Part shown: positions 29,367-38,302 of the stretch, one piece after another
How positions within the stretch are numbered: the first letter of the stretch is position 1
Layout of the letters: every line of letters begins with the position of its first letter
NCBI RefSeq assembly: GCF_013369335.1
Contig: NZ_SZQJ01000036.1
Location: 62,001-126,000, forward strand
Origin: Vibrio sp. JPW-9-11-11
GTDB lineage: Bacteria; Pseudomonadota; Gammaproteobacteria; Enterobacterales; Vibrionaceae
Reading direction: 5' to 3'
Length of the DNA stretch: 64,000 bases
The notes under the pieces: generated by a model
What the model saw: only the letters and a program-made list of their open reading frames with translations
Database searches by the model: none
What the model was told of the DNA's origin: nothing
Position numbers and translations under genes: made by a program

Positions 29367-29792
29367 TTATGAAGTTATGCTTATCATACTTTCAAAAAAT
29401 GCTGATTCTACTCGCTCATACAAGTCTCTTCCCTCGGTAACGAAAACACACACTAAAAAAGAGCTTTCATTTGTATTTGCAAGTAGTGACCTCAGCCAAA
29501 ACGTCTCATTACACTCCAAAGGTGCCAGCGCGTCAGCTCCTTCAAAAATGACAAGTGTCTTGCGTCTACAACCTTCCAAAGTAGCAACCAATTCTCGGTT
29601 CTCTTCTGCTGCGAAAGCAGCTAGGGGGGATTCATACTCATTAAAGTTCAGATTAAAGACATCTATGCCTCTACTCTTAGCTTGGTCTCTACACACATCC
29701 AAGTAGCCCTCTGGTGTTTGGTCAGTTATCAATGAGCAGATGGTGAGCTCTAGTTCCCATGCCATACTGATAAATCTTTCTGCGCTAACCAT
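29367..29792 (-). CDS. Unknown 141-residue protein with a Walker-B-like segment
   Basis: The ATG at 29792 follows AGGCTTGGTT; a TTG 6 bp upstream is possible. The protein has a Walker-B-like strand (RKTLVIFEGADALAPLE) and a sensor-1-like strand (SSFLVCVFVTEGRDLYE) but no P-loop. It resembles the second half of an AAA/STAND core without the nucleotide-binding half. It lies upstream of the ABC-3C-type operon on the same strand, with a 132-bp gap to that start. It may be an accessory or a shortened relic. No family is recognised. Confidence 0.5.
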   Translation of the reverse strand: MVSAERFISMAWELELTICSLITDQTPEGYLDVCRDQAKSRGIDVFNLNFNEYESPLAAFAAEENRELVATLEGCRRKTLVIFEGADALAPLECNETFWLRSLLANTNESSFLVCVFVTEGRDLYERVESAFFESMISITS

Positions 29793-30215
29793 AACCAAGC
29801 CTAACTAATCATCACATGTTTGTAATACTAGCCTCTTTAAAAAAGATATCTAACTCTGTCGAAAATAAGCAACCAGAACAATAAATTTGCATGTTTTATA
29901 AGTTTTTTTTGAGTTAGGAATCCAAGTGTACGATCCGTGAACAATTATTTCTTAAAGCAATGAAATATAAAGACATTATATTCTATATCGATTTATATAA
30001 GGAATAATAATTAAGCCTAATGAAAAACTGCAAATTCCATGTATCCCTTCAAATATCACATTGAATTACAAGCTTTTCTAATTCAGCTCCCTAAGCTCTA
30101 AGTCAATTATATAAGTTATAATAAATCCTTTATTTACAAACACTTACAAGCACACCCAGTTAGACAAACCCTAGAAAGGCTGCTAACAATATATTAGTAA
30201 GTGAGGATTAGGCAT
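29793..30215. promoter_or_regulatory. A+T-rich divergent promoter region upstream of tnsA
   Basis: These 423 bp separate the minus-strand cargo from tnsA and hold no credible gene. The sequence is strongly A+T-rich. The ribosome site GTGAGGA ends 8 bp before the tnsA ATG. No TnsB-type site was seen here, so transposase autoregulation at this promoter is not evident. Confidence 0.5.
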
Positions 30216-31079
30216 ATGAAAATAGTTAAGCAACCATACATAACAAACTATGAGCTCAGAAAATTAGAAAAACACTTAAAGAAGATTAAGAATGGTGAGT
30301 ACGAGCCATATATTACAGTTCGACGTTCAAATAGTGTCGGTCTATCTCATATTGTTTTCAGTCACAAGACGAAACGCTGCCATCACTTATTCAGCTTAGG
30401 TGAGCTTGCTCTATTCCTTCATCTTGAGCACGATCCTGAAGTCTTGGATATACAAGAGCAATACCCCTTACCGTTAAATGAAACTCTCAAGTGGGCTAAA
30501 TATCTGAATTATCGACACCCTGCTAAATACAAAGAACGGGATGGTAAAGATATTCCTGCTGCAACCATGACCACGGATTTCGTTGTCACCTTGTATGATG
30601 CGACAAGAGACCAGCTTGGCATTCAGCCGTATAACTATAAACCGAGCTCAGCACTAAGCACTGAATTTGAGCCTCCCCAAAAAGTCACACGAACCCAACA
30701 AAAGTTCAAAATTGAAGAGATGTACTGGGGGCATTACAACCATCATCTAACGCAAATAACAGATGAAGACTTAAACCCCAACAAAACATACAACCTTCAA
30801 TGGCTTAGAGAGACTTACCATCATGTACGCGAGAGCCAAATCGAAGGCCCACTGTGCGAAGGGATGTTAAACACTCTAAACAAGAGCCTTATGAACGACC
30901 CAGATAAAACTCTAAAGCAGCATTTGAATCACGCATCATTAGTACATGATGTAACCGAACTTGCTGCGTTAGAGATATTTCAACATCTTGCGTATTCAGG
31001 TCAACTAGACGTTGACCTGAATGAGCGCATAGAAGTTTTTCGCCCTGTAATGATGATTACGCAACACGATGAGAATTAA
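30216..31079 (+). CDS. tnsA: Transposition endonuclease TnsA
   Basis: TnsA cuts the 5' strands at the transposon ends, so that with TnsB the element is excised for cut-and-paste transposition. The ATG at 30216, 8 bp after GTGAGGA, gives 287 residues. Restriction-fold catalytic residues are visible as Glu63 (FSLGELALF), Asp121 (TTDFVVTL) and Lys142 within QPYNYKPSS, in the order known for Tn7 TnsA (Glu63, Asp114, Lys132). A C-terminal wing at about 155-285 contacts TnsC in the family. The stop overlaps tnsB by 11 bp. An intact TnsA predicts clean excision rather than cointegrates. Confidence 0.92.
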   Translation: MKIVKQPYITNYELRKLEKHLKKIKNGEYEPYITVRRSNSVGLSHIVFSHKTKRCHHLFSLGELALFLHLEHDPEVLDIQEQYPLPLNETLKWAKYLNYRHPAKYKERDGKDIPAATMTTDFVVTLYDATRDQLGIQPYNYKPSSALSTEFEPPQKVTRTQQKFKIEEMYWGHYNHHLTQITDEDLNPNKTYNLQWLRETYHHVRESQIEGPLCEGMLNTLNKSLMNDPDKTLKQHLNHASLVHDVTELAALEIFQHLAYSGQLDVDLNERIEVFRPVMMITQHDEN

Positions 31080-33246
31080 TCAAAAATTAGTCGATGGCAA
31101 AAAAGGGCTTGAATATCTTATCGTAGATATTTGCCAAGACCTCGACCAAATTGCTGTCACTCAGCTCAATGTTGAACGCCCTAAAAGGCCTCATACGATT
31201 ATGCTAAGTGATACGTTGAGGCAAATAGAGCTGGGCAAATGGAAAGTGCTAGAGCATTCCTTTAGCCCTTACCTATACATGTCGGACGAAGAGTTACTGA
31301 AGGATAAGAAGCGCAGAAAGTGGTTACAACGCAGAGATAGCAGCTTTAACATTATTGCCCCGTTAATCGATAACGACGAACTACGTTACAACTATCTTTT
31401 TATCGATAGCAGTTCAATCTTACATCGATTGATAGAAACATCAGGTCGCAGCCGCAGTTATGTAGCAAAAATTTTAAATCGTTACTGGTATTACGGTTCT
31501 CACGTCAATGCTCTACTCCCTCTATGGAGAAATTGCGGAACGAATCAGTCTTTACCTGAAGTACCGTCATTTGACCAAGACCCTGAGTTAGGCAAAAGTG
31601 GCCCGAAAACCAAATATGGAAGTCCTTATCGTGGAGTCACTCTACAAGACATTAAACATATTCGACGATTTGCTAAAACCATTCCAAACGGTGGCAAAGC
31701 TAGGCTGAGTGACCTTTACGATCAGTTTACACGCAAGTTCATGTATGCGCGTGTTAAACCAATGATTGAAGAAGCACATGAGATAGCTTTACCTGTTCCA
31801 AGGGCCAAACTCATTTCACGAAATGCATTTAAATATCATTTTAAGCAAAACGTAGATCAACTTGAATTGATAAGGAAGGCTGTCGGCACGACCAATTTTC
31901 AAAAAGACTACCGAGGCCGTGCAGGCCTTGCTCGACAGGGTGTTCGTGGCCCCACAAGTCGCTATGAAATAGATGCAACAGTCGTTGATCAATACATACG
32001 CTACCCCTACGACAAAACCAATCAGTTAGCCACGGGACGCCCTGTGATCTATCTAGTTGTAGATACGTGGTCTGGCATGTTTGTTGGCACTCACGCTTGT
32101 TTTCACGGCCCAGATTGGACTGGAGCATCACAAGCCCTTTTCAATGCTTTTACCAACAAAGTCCAGTTTGCTAAACGCTATGGCGTTGAAATTACTGAAA
32201 ACGAATGGCCGTGCCACCATGTCTGCTCACAGTTAGTCATGGATCGAGGTTCCGAGTATACAGACCGTAACATTGAAAGCATGCTTAAGGGTGAAATTGG
32301 CTTATCAATCGCCAGTTTCGCTCCGTATCATCGCGGGGATTGTAAAGGAACTGTCGAGAAAGCATTTGATATTTTTCATCAAAATGCTGTTCGATTTGTG
32401 CCTGGTCAAGTCATGAAAGTACCCAGCAAGGAAGAGCAACACGCTTCTAGAAAAGCGTCGATGTCCTTCGAAGCATTCATGGAAAAGCTCATAAGGACAA
32501 TCATTTATACCAATAACAACCGCCTTAGAAAGAACAACCATAACTTCGAGATGTCTCGTGATGATGTTGGTTTCTCTCCTAGAGACTTATATCTCTACGG
32601 GCTAGAAGAAATGGTGATACCGCCAGCTCAGATTCCTGAAGAGCGACTTCGTTTCGCATTGCTACCTGCTGACAAGGCGACTGTGAGAATGGAGGGCGTT
32701 TACTTTAAGGGGCTGTATTACAGCGCTAACAAAATCATTCATAAACAATGGTTAGACAAAGCTCGTAATTTTGGTCGATACACAGTGGAAGTTCGATACG
32801 ACCAAAATTCAACGAACTTTATTTGGTGTAAAGACCCTGAATCTAACGAACTAATTACTTTAGAACTCACTGATCGCTCTGAAGCGTATCGTAATCAAAT
32901 TTGGCAATCGACCCTTCATGAAATCGAATTAACCAAACAAAAACAAAGCCTTCATGAAGAACATTCATTCGCTAACAAAATTGAGTTCTTAAACAAACTG
33001 GATGAAATCGATAAACAAGCAAAAGCTGACGCTCGATACTTAAAAACATCGTCAGCAAAGTCTATCCAGACAGGTATCAAAGAACGAAAGAGTATCGTCT
33101 CTTCTATTGAACGCAGCAAACAATCTGAGCAGATAGCAGCAACCTTAAGTTCCGAAGATAACGCTAGCTCCACTGCTAAAAAGAATACCCAACACTTGGA
33201 AACACCTGATTTTTTTGACTTTGATGATGAACAAGATGATAGCTAA
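31069..33246 (+). CDS. tnsB: DDE transposase TnsB
   Basis: TnsB binds the end repeats and carries out 3' cleavage and strand transfer. Its 725 residues show helix-turn-helix DNA-binding regions in the first 280 residues and an RNase H-fold core with Asp302 (YEIDATVV), Asp392 (VMDRGSEY) and Glu430 (KGTVEKAF), the full DDE triad. A beta-barrel domain follows, then a polar, acidic tail (FFDFDDEQDDS), the type of tail that contacts TnsC. It overlaps tnsA by 11 bp and probably tnsC by 11 bp. It should recognise the six GATAAC...GGAAAC sites. Confidence 0.95.
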   Translation: MRINQKLVDGKKGLEYLIVDICQDLDQIAVTQLNVERPKRPHTIMLSDTLRQIELGKWKVLEHSFSPYLYMSDEELLKDKKRRKWLQRRDSSFNIIAPLIDNDELRYNYLFIDSSSILHRLIETSGRSRSYVAKILNRYWYYGSHVNALLPLWRNCGTNQSLPEVPSFDQDPELGKSGPKTKYGSPYRGVTLQDIKHIRRFAKTIPNGGKARLSDLYDQFTRKFMYARVKPMIEEAHEIALPVPRAKLISRNAFKYHFKQNVDQLELIRKAVGTTNFQKDYRGRAGLARQGVRGPTSRYEIDATVVDQYIRYPYDKTNQLATGRPVIYLVVDTWSGMFVGTHACFHGPDWTGASQALFNAFTNKVQFAKRYGVEITENEWPCHHVCSQLVMDRGSEYTDRNIESMLKGEIGLSIASFAPYHRGDCKGTVEKAFDIFHQNAVRFVPGQVMKVPSKEEQHASRKASMSFEAFMEKLIRTIIYTNNNRLRKNNHNFEMSRDDVGFSPRDLYLYGLEEMVIPPAQIPEERLRFALLPADKATVRMEGVYFKGLYYSANKIIHKQWLDKARNFGRYTVEVRYDQNSTNFIWCKDPESNELITLELTDRSEAYRNQIWQSTLHEIELTKQKQSLHEEHSFANKIEFLNKLDEIDKQAKADARYLKTSSAKSIQTGIKERKSIVSSIERSKQSEQIAATLSSEDNASSTAKKNTQHLETPDFFDFDDEQDDS

Positions 33247-34630
33247 TTATATACCTCACCCTAACTCTCAGATGGCACAAAATCCTCTGATTGAAGCGCT
33301 TGGAATGCCATTGCTACCTAAACAATTTATCCAGGCAACAACACTATCTCCTGACATGATGATTGATGTCAGTTCGCTCCCTACTGAGCATCATGGTTAC
33401 TACACCAGAACATTCATTGATAACCTATCTGAGTGCTATGTTGTTCAGGATGAAGCCCCACGCCTTTATGACACCGTATTTCGCATGATTGAACGAGGCT
33501 ATATCTATCGCAACCCTTTGGTGTATGGCGATATTAAACAATTGCAATTTGCCGACTCTATTGAAATACCTGAAGGGCAAGAGCGCACTCTAAAGCAAAC
33601 AGCAAATCAGCAGAGTTTTTTGGTAGCAGGTCTATCAGGTCGCGGAAAGTCAGCGATGGTAGAAAGCATCTTGTCTGCCATTCCTCAAGTCATTTCACAT
33701 CAAGAGTACCAAGGACAAAAGTTCATCTACGAACAGATTGTCTGGCTCAAGATCGATATCCCAACAGCTCGCGGGCAGCGTGCACTACTCTGGAGGATTC
33801 TTGAGTCCATCGATTCGGTAACTGGTGAGAATTATTACGAATCACATCAGAAAAGCTCAGTTACAGCACTAATGATTGCGGTTCGTAAGGCTCTACTCAT
33901 CCATGGTGTTGGGATTATTGTTCTAGATGAAGCTCAGAACCTATCTGAAACTCGACAGTACGAGAAAGTCGGTAACAACGAAAACGCCACACTAAAGTTC
34001 GTGGAAGAGTTGTTTAACAAGGTTGGTGTACCACTATTACTCGTCGGGACACTATCAACACTTAATCTGTTTTCTAAAGAGATGACTGCCGCTAGGCGAA
34101 TTGGAAAGACAGGGTCGCTAATCTTAGAGCAATGTGCTGTTGAAAGTTCGTTTTGGAAACGCTTCATTAAGCAAATGTGCCCGACACAATTACTTAAGAA
34201 TCAGACAACTGACATTGATACTCTAACACGCCATGTTCACTACTTATCAGCAGGGATCCCTGCTATCGCGAGCAGCCTAATAAAGGCCACATTGTCTTAT
34301 CTGACTTATCTAACACCAAACAATCAAGACCTAAGCATGGCTGCTCTAGACCATGTATTCAAAGAACAATTTCTCTTGGTCTCAGGCGCATTAACGGCAC
34401 TAAAGCGTGGTCAATTTTATAAATATGAGGATTGCAATCCTTTATCTCAATTGCACTCTGTTCAACAGGATTTGTTTTCTGAAAGTGGCTCAGATATTGA
34501 CGGCAACCAAGTCTATAAGAAATCCATTAGAAGCTCTCGTTCTGCCGCAAACCTTACTGAGAAAGACCAAGAAATGCTAGAGAACTTAACTCCTGAAGCC
34601 TTACTAGCGCAGGCTAGAAAGTATGAATAA
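33236..34630 (+). CDS. tnsC: AAA+ transposition regulator TnsC
   Basis: TnsC is the ATP-dependent matchmaker between the target selector and the TnsAB transposase. Walker A is GLSGRGKS at about 132-139 and Walker B is IIVLDEAQNLSE near 225-236. Candidate starts are ATGs at 33224, 33227 and 33236; I use 33236 (464 residues), although an upstream one would add only four residues. The C-terminal tail (ENLTPEALLAQARKYE) may contact TniQ. The stop overlaps tniQ by 8 bp. Confidence 0.92.
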   Translation: MIANYIPHPNSQMAQNPLIEALGMPLLPKQFIQATTLSPDMMIDVSSLPTEHHGYYTRTFIDNLSECYVVQDEAPRLYDTVFRMIERGYIYRNPLVYGDIKQLQFADSIEIPEGQERTLKQTANQQSFLVAGLSGRGKSAMVESILSAIPQVISHQEYQGQKFIYEQIVWLKIDIPTARGQRALLWRILESIDSVTGENYYESHQKSSVTALMIAVRKALLIHGVGIIVLDEAQNLSETRQYEKVGNNENATLKFVEELFNKVGVPLLLVGTLSTLNLFSKEMTAARRIGKTGSLILEQCAVESSFWKRFIKQMCPTQLLKNQTTDIDTLTRHVHYLSAGIPAIASSLIKATLSYLTYLTPNNQDLSMAALDHVFKEQFLLVSGALTALKRGQFYKYEDCNPLSQLHSVQQDLFSESGSDIDGNQVYKKSIRSSRSAANLTEKDQEMLENLTPEALLAQARKYE

Positions 34631-35537
34631 CATCTTGTACCTACTACCGAACGAACACCTAAGAAGCTTCCTTAGCCGAGTTCATACTATGTCCCCTTTT
34701 GGCACTTTTGCTACTTCAGCAAAACGTGTAGGGCTGGCAAATTTCAGTGCGTCGCCAGTTACAGTCATGTCTGACCTAGACTCCATACTGATGAATATTC
34801 TTAATGATGACAATCGTTCGATTTGGCAAATGCATATGCACGGTAACGTCATCGAGTCTTTCCTCAACGAGCGAGAGAAGCGCGAACTACCATTGTTTTT
34901 GAAAGGAAAGCCATATGACATCGACTTTACGCAATCCCAAACGGTACATAATCGTTTGTGGCGTTACTGCAAAGACTGTATTGCTGAAGACTTAGATACT
35001 GTTGGTATTTCATATTTTCACCAACATCACCAACTACAGGGGGTTTTTCACTGCTACAAACACGGAACGAGGCTCATTAATAGCTGTTCTTCATGCAGTT
35101 ACACTGTAAAAAATCTTAGTCGAATGCAAACCCCAACATTAATCTGTCCGAGCTGTGGTTCCAGTATGATAAGTCAGGGAGCGTATTATGATGAAACAAT
35201 GCTAAGAGTTGAACAGCTTATGTTGGCGTTAAATGAGCAAACGCTCACCCTATGCCTTGAATCCGTGCAACAAAATACGTTGGCACGCATGGGGTTTACG
35301 CTTGAGCAAACTGATACGTTGGCTTTTAAGAAAGCTTGTGGCGATTGGTACAAAGAAATTTTCATGACTCTAGGGAAAGGCGCTCTAGAGCAGTACTTCT
35401 CGAATACGAGGAAAGTAAATGATCACATAATTTCTCCTACGATGAGGACAACACGCTTATTTTTATCGACTTCAACAAACAGATTTAGTCCACCACTGAT
35501 CTACATTCTCATGCTGGTTGCTACAGGACAGTTATAG
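34623..35537 (+). CDS. tniQ: Short TniQ-family target selector
   Basis: This TniQ/TnsD-family protein recruits TnsC to target DNA. Its 304 residues start LYLLPNEHLRSFLSRVH, the usual TniQ opening. Zinc-finger cysteines and histidines follow: CKDC near 117-120, HCYKH, CSSC near 155-158 and CPSCGS near 177-182. It is shorter than TnsD and lacks the long C-terminal DNA-reading region. It overlaps tnsC by 8 bp. With no Cas genes present its role is open: a partner of the second TniQ, or a selector for other targets (inference). Confidence 0.85.
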   Translation: MNNILYLLPNEHLRSFLSRVHTMSPFGTFATSAKRVGLANFSASPVTVMSDLDSILMNILNDDNRSIWQMHMHGNVIESFLNEREKRELPLFLKGKPYDIDFTQSQTVHNRLWRYCKDCIAEDLDTVGISYFHQHHQLQGVFHCYKHGTRLINSCSSCSYTVKNLSRMQTPTLICPSCGSSMISQGAYYDETMLRVEQLMLALNEQTLTLCLESVQQNTLARMGFTLEQTDTLAFKKACGDWYKEIFMTLGKGALEQYFSNTRKVNDHIISPTMRTTRLFLSTSTNRFSPPLIYILMLVATGQL

Positions 35538-35541
35538 ACCT

Positions 35542-37125
35542 ATGTACCTGCACGAAATAGCTGGTGAAGCCTTTTATAGCCTTGTTGCGCGACACCACGC
35601 AGCCTCACCAAGACGCTCGCTACGCGAAAAAAACCGAGCTCTCCTAGGGCGCACAGATGTTCGCATTAACCCCCAGCTTCCTTGCATGCTCGAACAAGTT
35701 GCCAAACAGACTTCAATAGATGCGGAAAGGTTGTTGTTTAACAGTACTTGTTTCCCTGTTGTCGGCGCTTGCCTTCAAGATAACAAAAGCAAAGCAAGAC
35801 TTAGATTGCACCTGTTGAGCAATGATGGCAGTCACATCGCGGTCTTATCACGTACTACTTCTTCTCGGTTAAGGTTTAGCAGCGCACTAAAGTTCTGTCC
35901 GCAATGCCTTGAGGAAGACACATTGAAATGGGGGCATGGTATTTGGCGTACCGTACATCAGTATTGCGGTATGTTCGTTTGTCCAAAGCATGCTTGTTGG
36001 CTGCAATATGCACCGACAGATGCCGATGGCCTTAACAAACGCATCGAACTACCACCAACACCTTACGATAGATGTTTCCATGGTTCTGATCTTTGTTTAG
36101 AACGAGCTTTGAGGTTATCGCAATTCATCAGTAGTTGGCATCGCTATGAATACGAACGTCGATACGAGCATATTGCTACACCCTCTCACTCATCTTGGAT
36201 GATTAAGGCCCATTTGTTAACTCCGAAAGGACAGATCAGGCAATCAGAAGCCGTCAATCGTCTACAAGACTTTTGGGCTCCTCTATTTGCTGGTGCAAAG
36301 CTACTGCCTTCGAAGCTATATAAATTCAATTTCTTAAGGTGCCTTCTCCTAAACGACCACTACAACCATTACATACAGCATGCATTGGTTGGTGCTTTCT
36401 TTGCGAAGAACGCCAAGTGTTACTTTCGACAAACTTCTCAGGTCTCGAACTATTGTAGTCGGGAATCTCATAAGCCTCGTGTCTGTCTATCCGAGTTGGC
36501 CTCAGGAAACTCGCTTCGTTCTGTCGCCAAGGCGACAGGATGTTCGGTTGGCTTTCTAGCAGCCATGGCGCAACGCAATGGGGTCACAATCAAGCATCGA
36601 TTTAAAAGACTCAACGATGCATTAGTCGACCAAATATTGAGACTCGCTTTTCGCGGGGTTCATAGACGAGATATCGCCAAATTATGCGGTGTTAGCGTTG
36701 GTACTGTAGAACAGCAAATAAATGCGATGTCAGGATTATCCGCATGGAGAAAACGACTCTGGTTCTGCCAAAAACGACATCAATATCGTCAAACACTCCA
36801 GAAGATCATTTCCCAGAATCCAACATTAACTCGGACAGAGATTAAAAATTCGAGCAGTTGCTACATGTGGCTATTTCGATATGACAAGGACTGGCTAAAC
36901 CAGCACTTACCAAAACGAGAGCCTGCTAAGTACCATCAATCTATTGATTGGAATCTGGCAGATAAAAAGCTGGCTAAACAAATTAAGCGACACGTAAAGA
37001 AGGCTACTTCAGTTTCACACGTCGAAAGGCAGGTGGACTCACAACACTCATTAATCAAAAACAGAAAACGCCTACCCCTTTCGGTTAGGCAAGCGGAAAA
37101 AATCGTCTCAAAATCCCAAAATTAG
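35542..37125 (+). CDS. tnsD: TnsD-like TniQ protein, likely reader of the gcvP 3' end
   Basis: This 527-residue TniQ-family protein starts at the ATG at 35542 (MYLHEIAGEAFYSLVARHHA), 4 bp after tniQ; a TTG 24 bp upstream is possible. A zinc finger (FCPQC near 115, CPKHACWL near 147) is followed by helix-turn-helix-like blocks (LRSVAKATGCSVGFLAAMAQ near 325 and RRDIAKLCGVSVGTVEQQI near 372) and a basic C-terminal region with FRYDKDWLNQHLPK, as in TnsD. Tn7 TnsD binds the end of glmS. By position, this protein probably binds the end of gcvP and fixes insertion just after the stop codon (inference). Confidence 0.85.
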   Translation: MYLHEIAGEAFYSLVARHHAASPRRSLREKNRALLGRTDVRINPQLPCMLEQVAKQTSIDAERLLFNSTCFPVVGACLQDNKSKARLRLHLLSNDGSHIAVLSRTTSSRLRFSSALKFCPQCLEEDTLKWGHGIWRTVHQYCGMFVCPKHACWLQYAPTDADGLNKRIELPPTPYDRCFHGSDLCLERALRLSQFISSWHRYEYERRYEHIATPSHSSWMIKAHLLTPKGQIRQSEAVNRLQDFWAPLFAGAKLLPSKLYKFNFLRCLLLNDHYNHYIQHALVGAFFAKNAKCYFRQTSQVSNYCSRESHKPRVCLSELASGNSLRSVAKATGCSVGFLAAMAQRNGVTIKHRFKRLNDALVDQILRLAFRGVHRRDIAKLCGVSVGTVEQQINAMSGLSAWRKRLWFCQKRHQYRQTLQKIISQNPTLTRTEIKNSSSCYMWLFRYDKDWLNQHLPKREPAKYHQSIDWNLADKKLAKQIKRHVKKATSVSHVERQVDSQHSLIKNRKRLPLSVRQAEKIVSKSQN

Positions 37126-37136
37126 GAACAATTACT

Positions 37137-37731
37137 ATGAAATTTCTCGGTACATTCAAACAAATTTTCGAAGCACACGAAGTCAAACCTCGCTTACGTG
37201 ACATCGCGATGTTTGTGACTCTTAATAATACAAGGCTCTATCCGAGAGAGCAGTTTGATGAAAATGGAGACATTCATCCGTACCTAGCACCACGTCTTGA
37301 CCTGATTAAGATCATCAAACAAGAAAACTCAGTTAAGTGGTTCTTTACTGAAAGTAACTTATCAAATTTGGGATTACAAAGTACCTGTTAGGCGCCCAGC
37401 TTTCCTCAAGGCACGCATGAAGCAATACATGAAAGCCGAAAAGTTGTTTGAGCAAAGTCGTAACTATGTCACAGCTAGCCCTGCATCACTCTTAAGAAGA
37501 GACGATGAAGCGAAAGTGTTCAACATGTTCTGTGATTACATGCTCACATTTAATCAAATCGCTGTTGAGAGCAAATCTATAACATTGAATGAATGGCTTG
37601 TGTGGTATTCAGACATGAGGCGTATTGAAGCACAAAAAGAAGAAAACAAAGAAAAACAAAGACGTCACCGAGAAGTTATCGCTGAATGTAACAAATTGGA
37701 AGATGACCAAGACTCAACCGACGAAAATTAA
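37137..37731 (+). pseudogene. Frameshifted (or programmed-frameshift) gene, paralogue of the next gene
   Basis: The first frame (37137-37391, 84 residues) starts 11 bp after tnsD. Another frame runs open from 37306 to 37731, with its first ATG only at 37417. Read together with one shift near 37340-37360, they give a single product of about 195 residues. This product parallels the 159-residue protein that follows: LYPREQFDENG against YYPSFQFDEHC, RPAFLKARMKQY against PPALVSKYLDKG, and YVTASP against YVTAKP. The second half ends in a charged coiled coil (EAQKEENKEKQRRHREVIAE). No good ribosome site precedes 37417, so two separate genes are less likely. The function is unknown. Confidence 0.65.
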
Positions 37732-37772
37732 CCGTATGATGACCAACGCAATGATCGCTGTGAGGAGATCTG

Positions 37773-38252
37773 ATGAATAAGCTCGAAACTAAGCGATTAA
37801 AAACTATTGTCTCGCTTCTCAACGGCCTAGAACTCATTTCTCATGAGGAGTTACCCGAAGAGCAGCACAACGCTCTTTGTATCAATGTGAACGGCTGGAG
37901 GTACTACCCGTCCTTTCAGTTCGATGAGCATTGTAATCTTATAGATAACCTCAGAAACAATCTTAGTCTCATGCGAGAAGGCCGAGACGACACTGATATT
38001 CTACTTTGGATGATCTCCGAGAAATCGGTATTGGTGGAGCGAGCTGTTGCTCCACCAGCATTAGTTTCTAAATACTTAGATAAAGGTGACTTAGAAGGCT
38101 ACGAGAGATTAGTCTCAACAGAAGCGCGAAGTCATAAATACGTAACCGCCAAACCCTGTGACTTGATTGATGGGCCTTTGTTTGAGGTGTTCGTTGAGGA
38201 CTGGTTAAGACCTGATGGGCGCAGAATTAAGACAAAAAGCATTACTTTCTAA
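37773..38252 (+). CDS. Small protein downstream of tnsD, weakly DUF2384-like, unknown function
   Basis: This 159-residue protein follows GAGGAGATCTG and starts at 37773. It has a beta-type block (RYYPSFQFDEHCNLIDNL) and then a helical block (DILLWMISEKSVLVERAV, then PPALVSKYLDKGDLEGYERL). This spacing recalls the toxin-binding DUF2384 domain of Xre/MbcA/ParS antitoxins, but similarity is weak and no RES-type toxin is beside it. It is the sister of the frameshifted gene before it and appears to be the last gene of the tns operon. It could be a transposition accessory or a cargo gene. Confidence 0.55.
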   Translation: MNKLETKRLKTIVSLLNGLELISHEELPEEQHNALCINVNGWRYYPSFQFDEHCNLIDNLRNNLSLMREGRDDTDILLWMISEKSVLVERAVAPPALVSKYLDKGDLEGYERLVSTEARSHKYVTAKPCDLIDGPLFEVFVEDWLRPDGRRIKTKSITF

Positions 38253-38302
38253 CACCCGTTTTAACTATCCGAAAAAGAGGGCGTCGGAAAGATATATAAA
38301 AT

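Noticed and set aside
37417-37731. Separate 104-residue gene after the 84-residue frame
   Set aside because: The frame is open for 111 bp upstream of its first ATG with coding character, lacks a good ribosome site, and the joined product matches the next gene; a frameshift is the better reading, although not proven.
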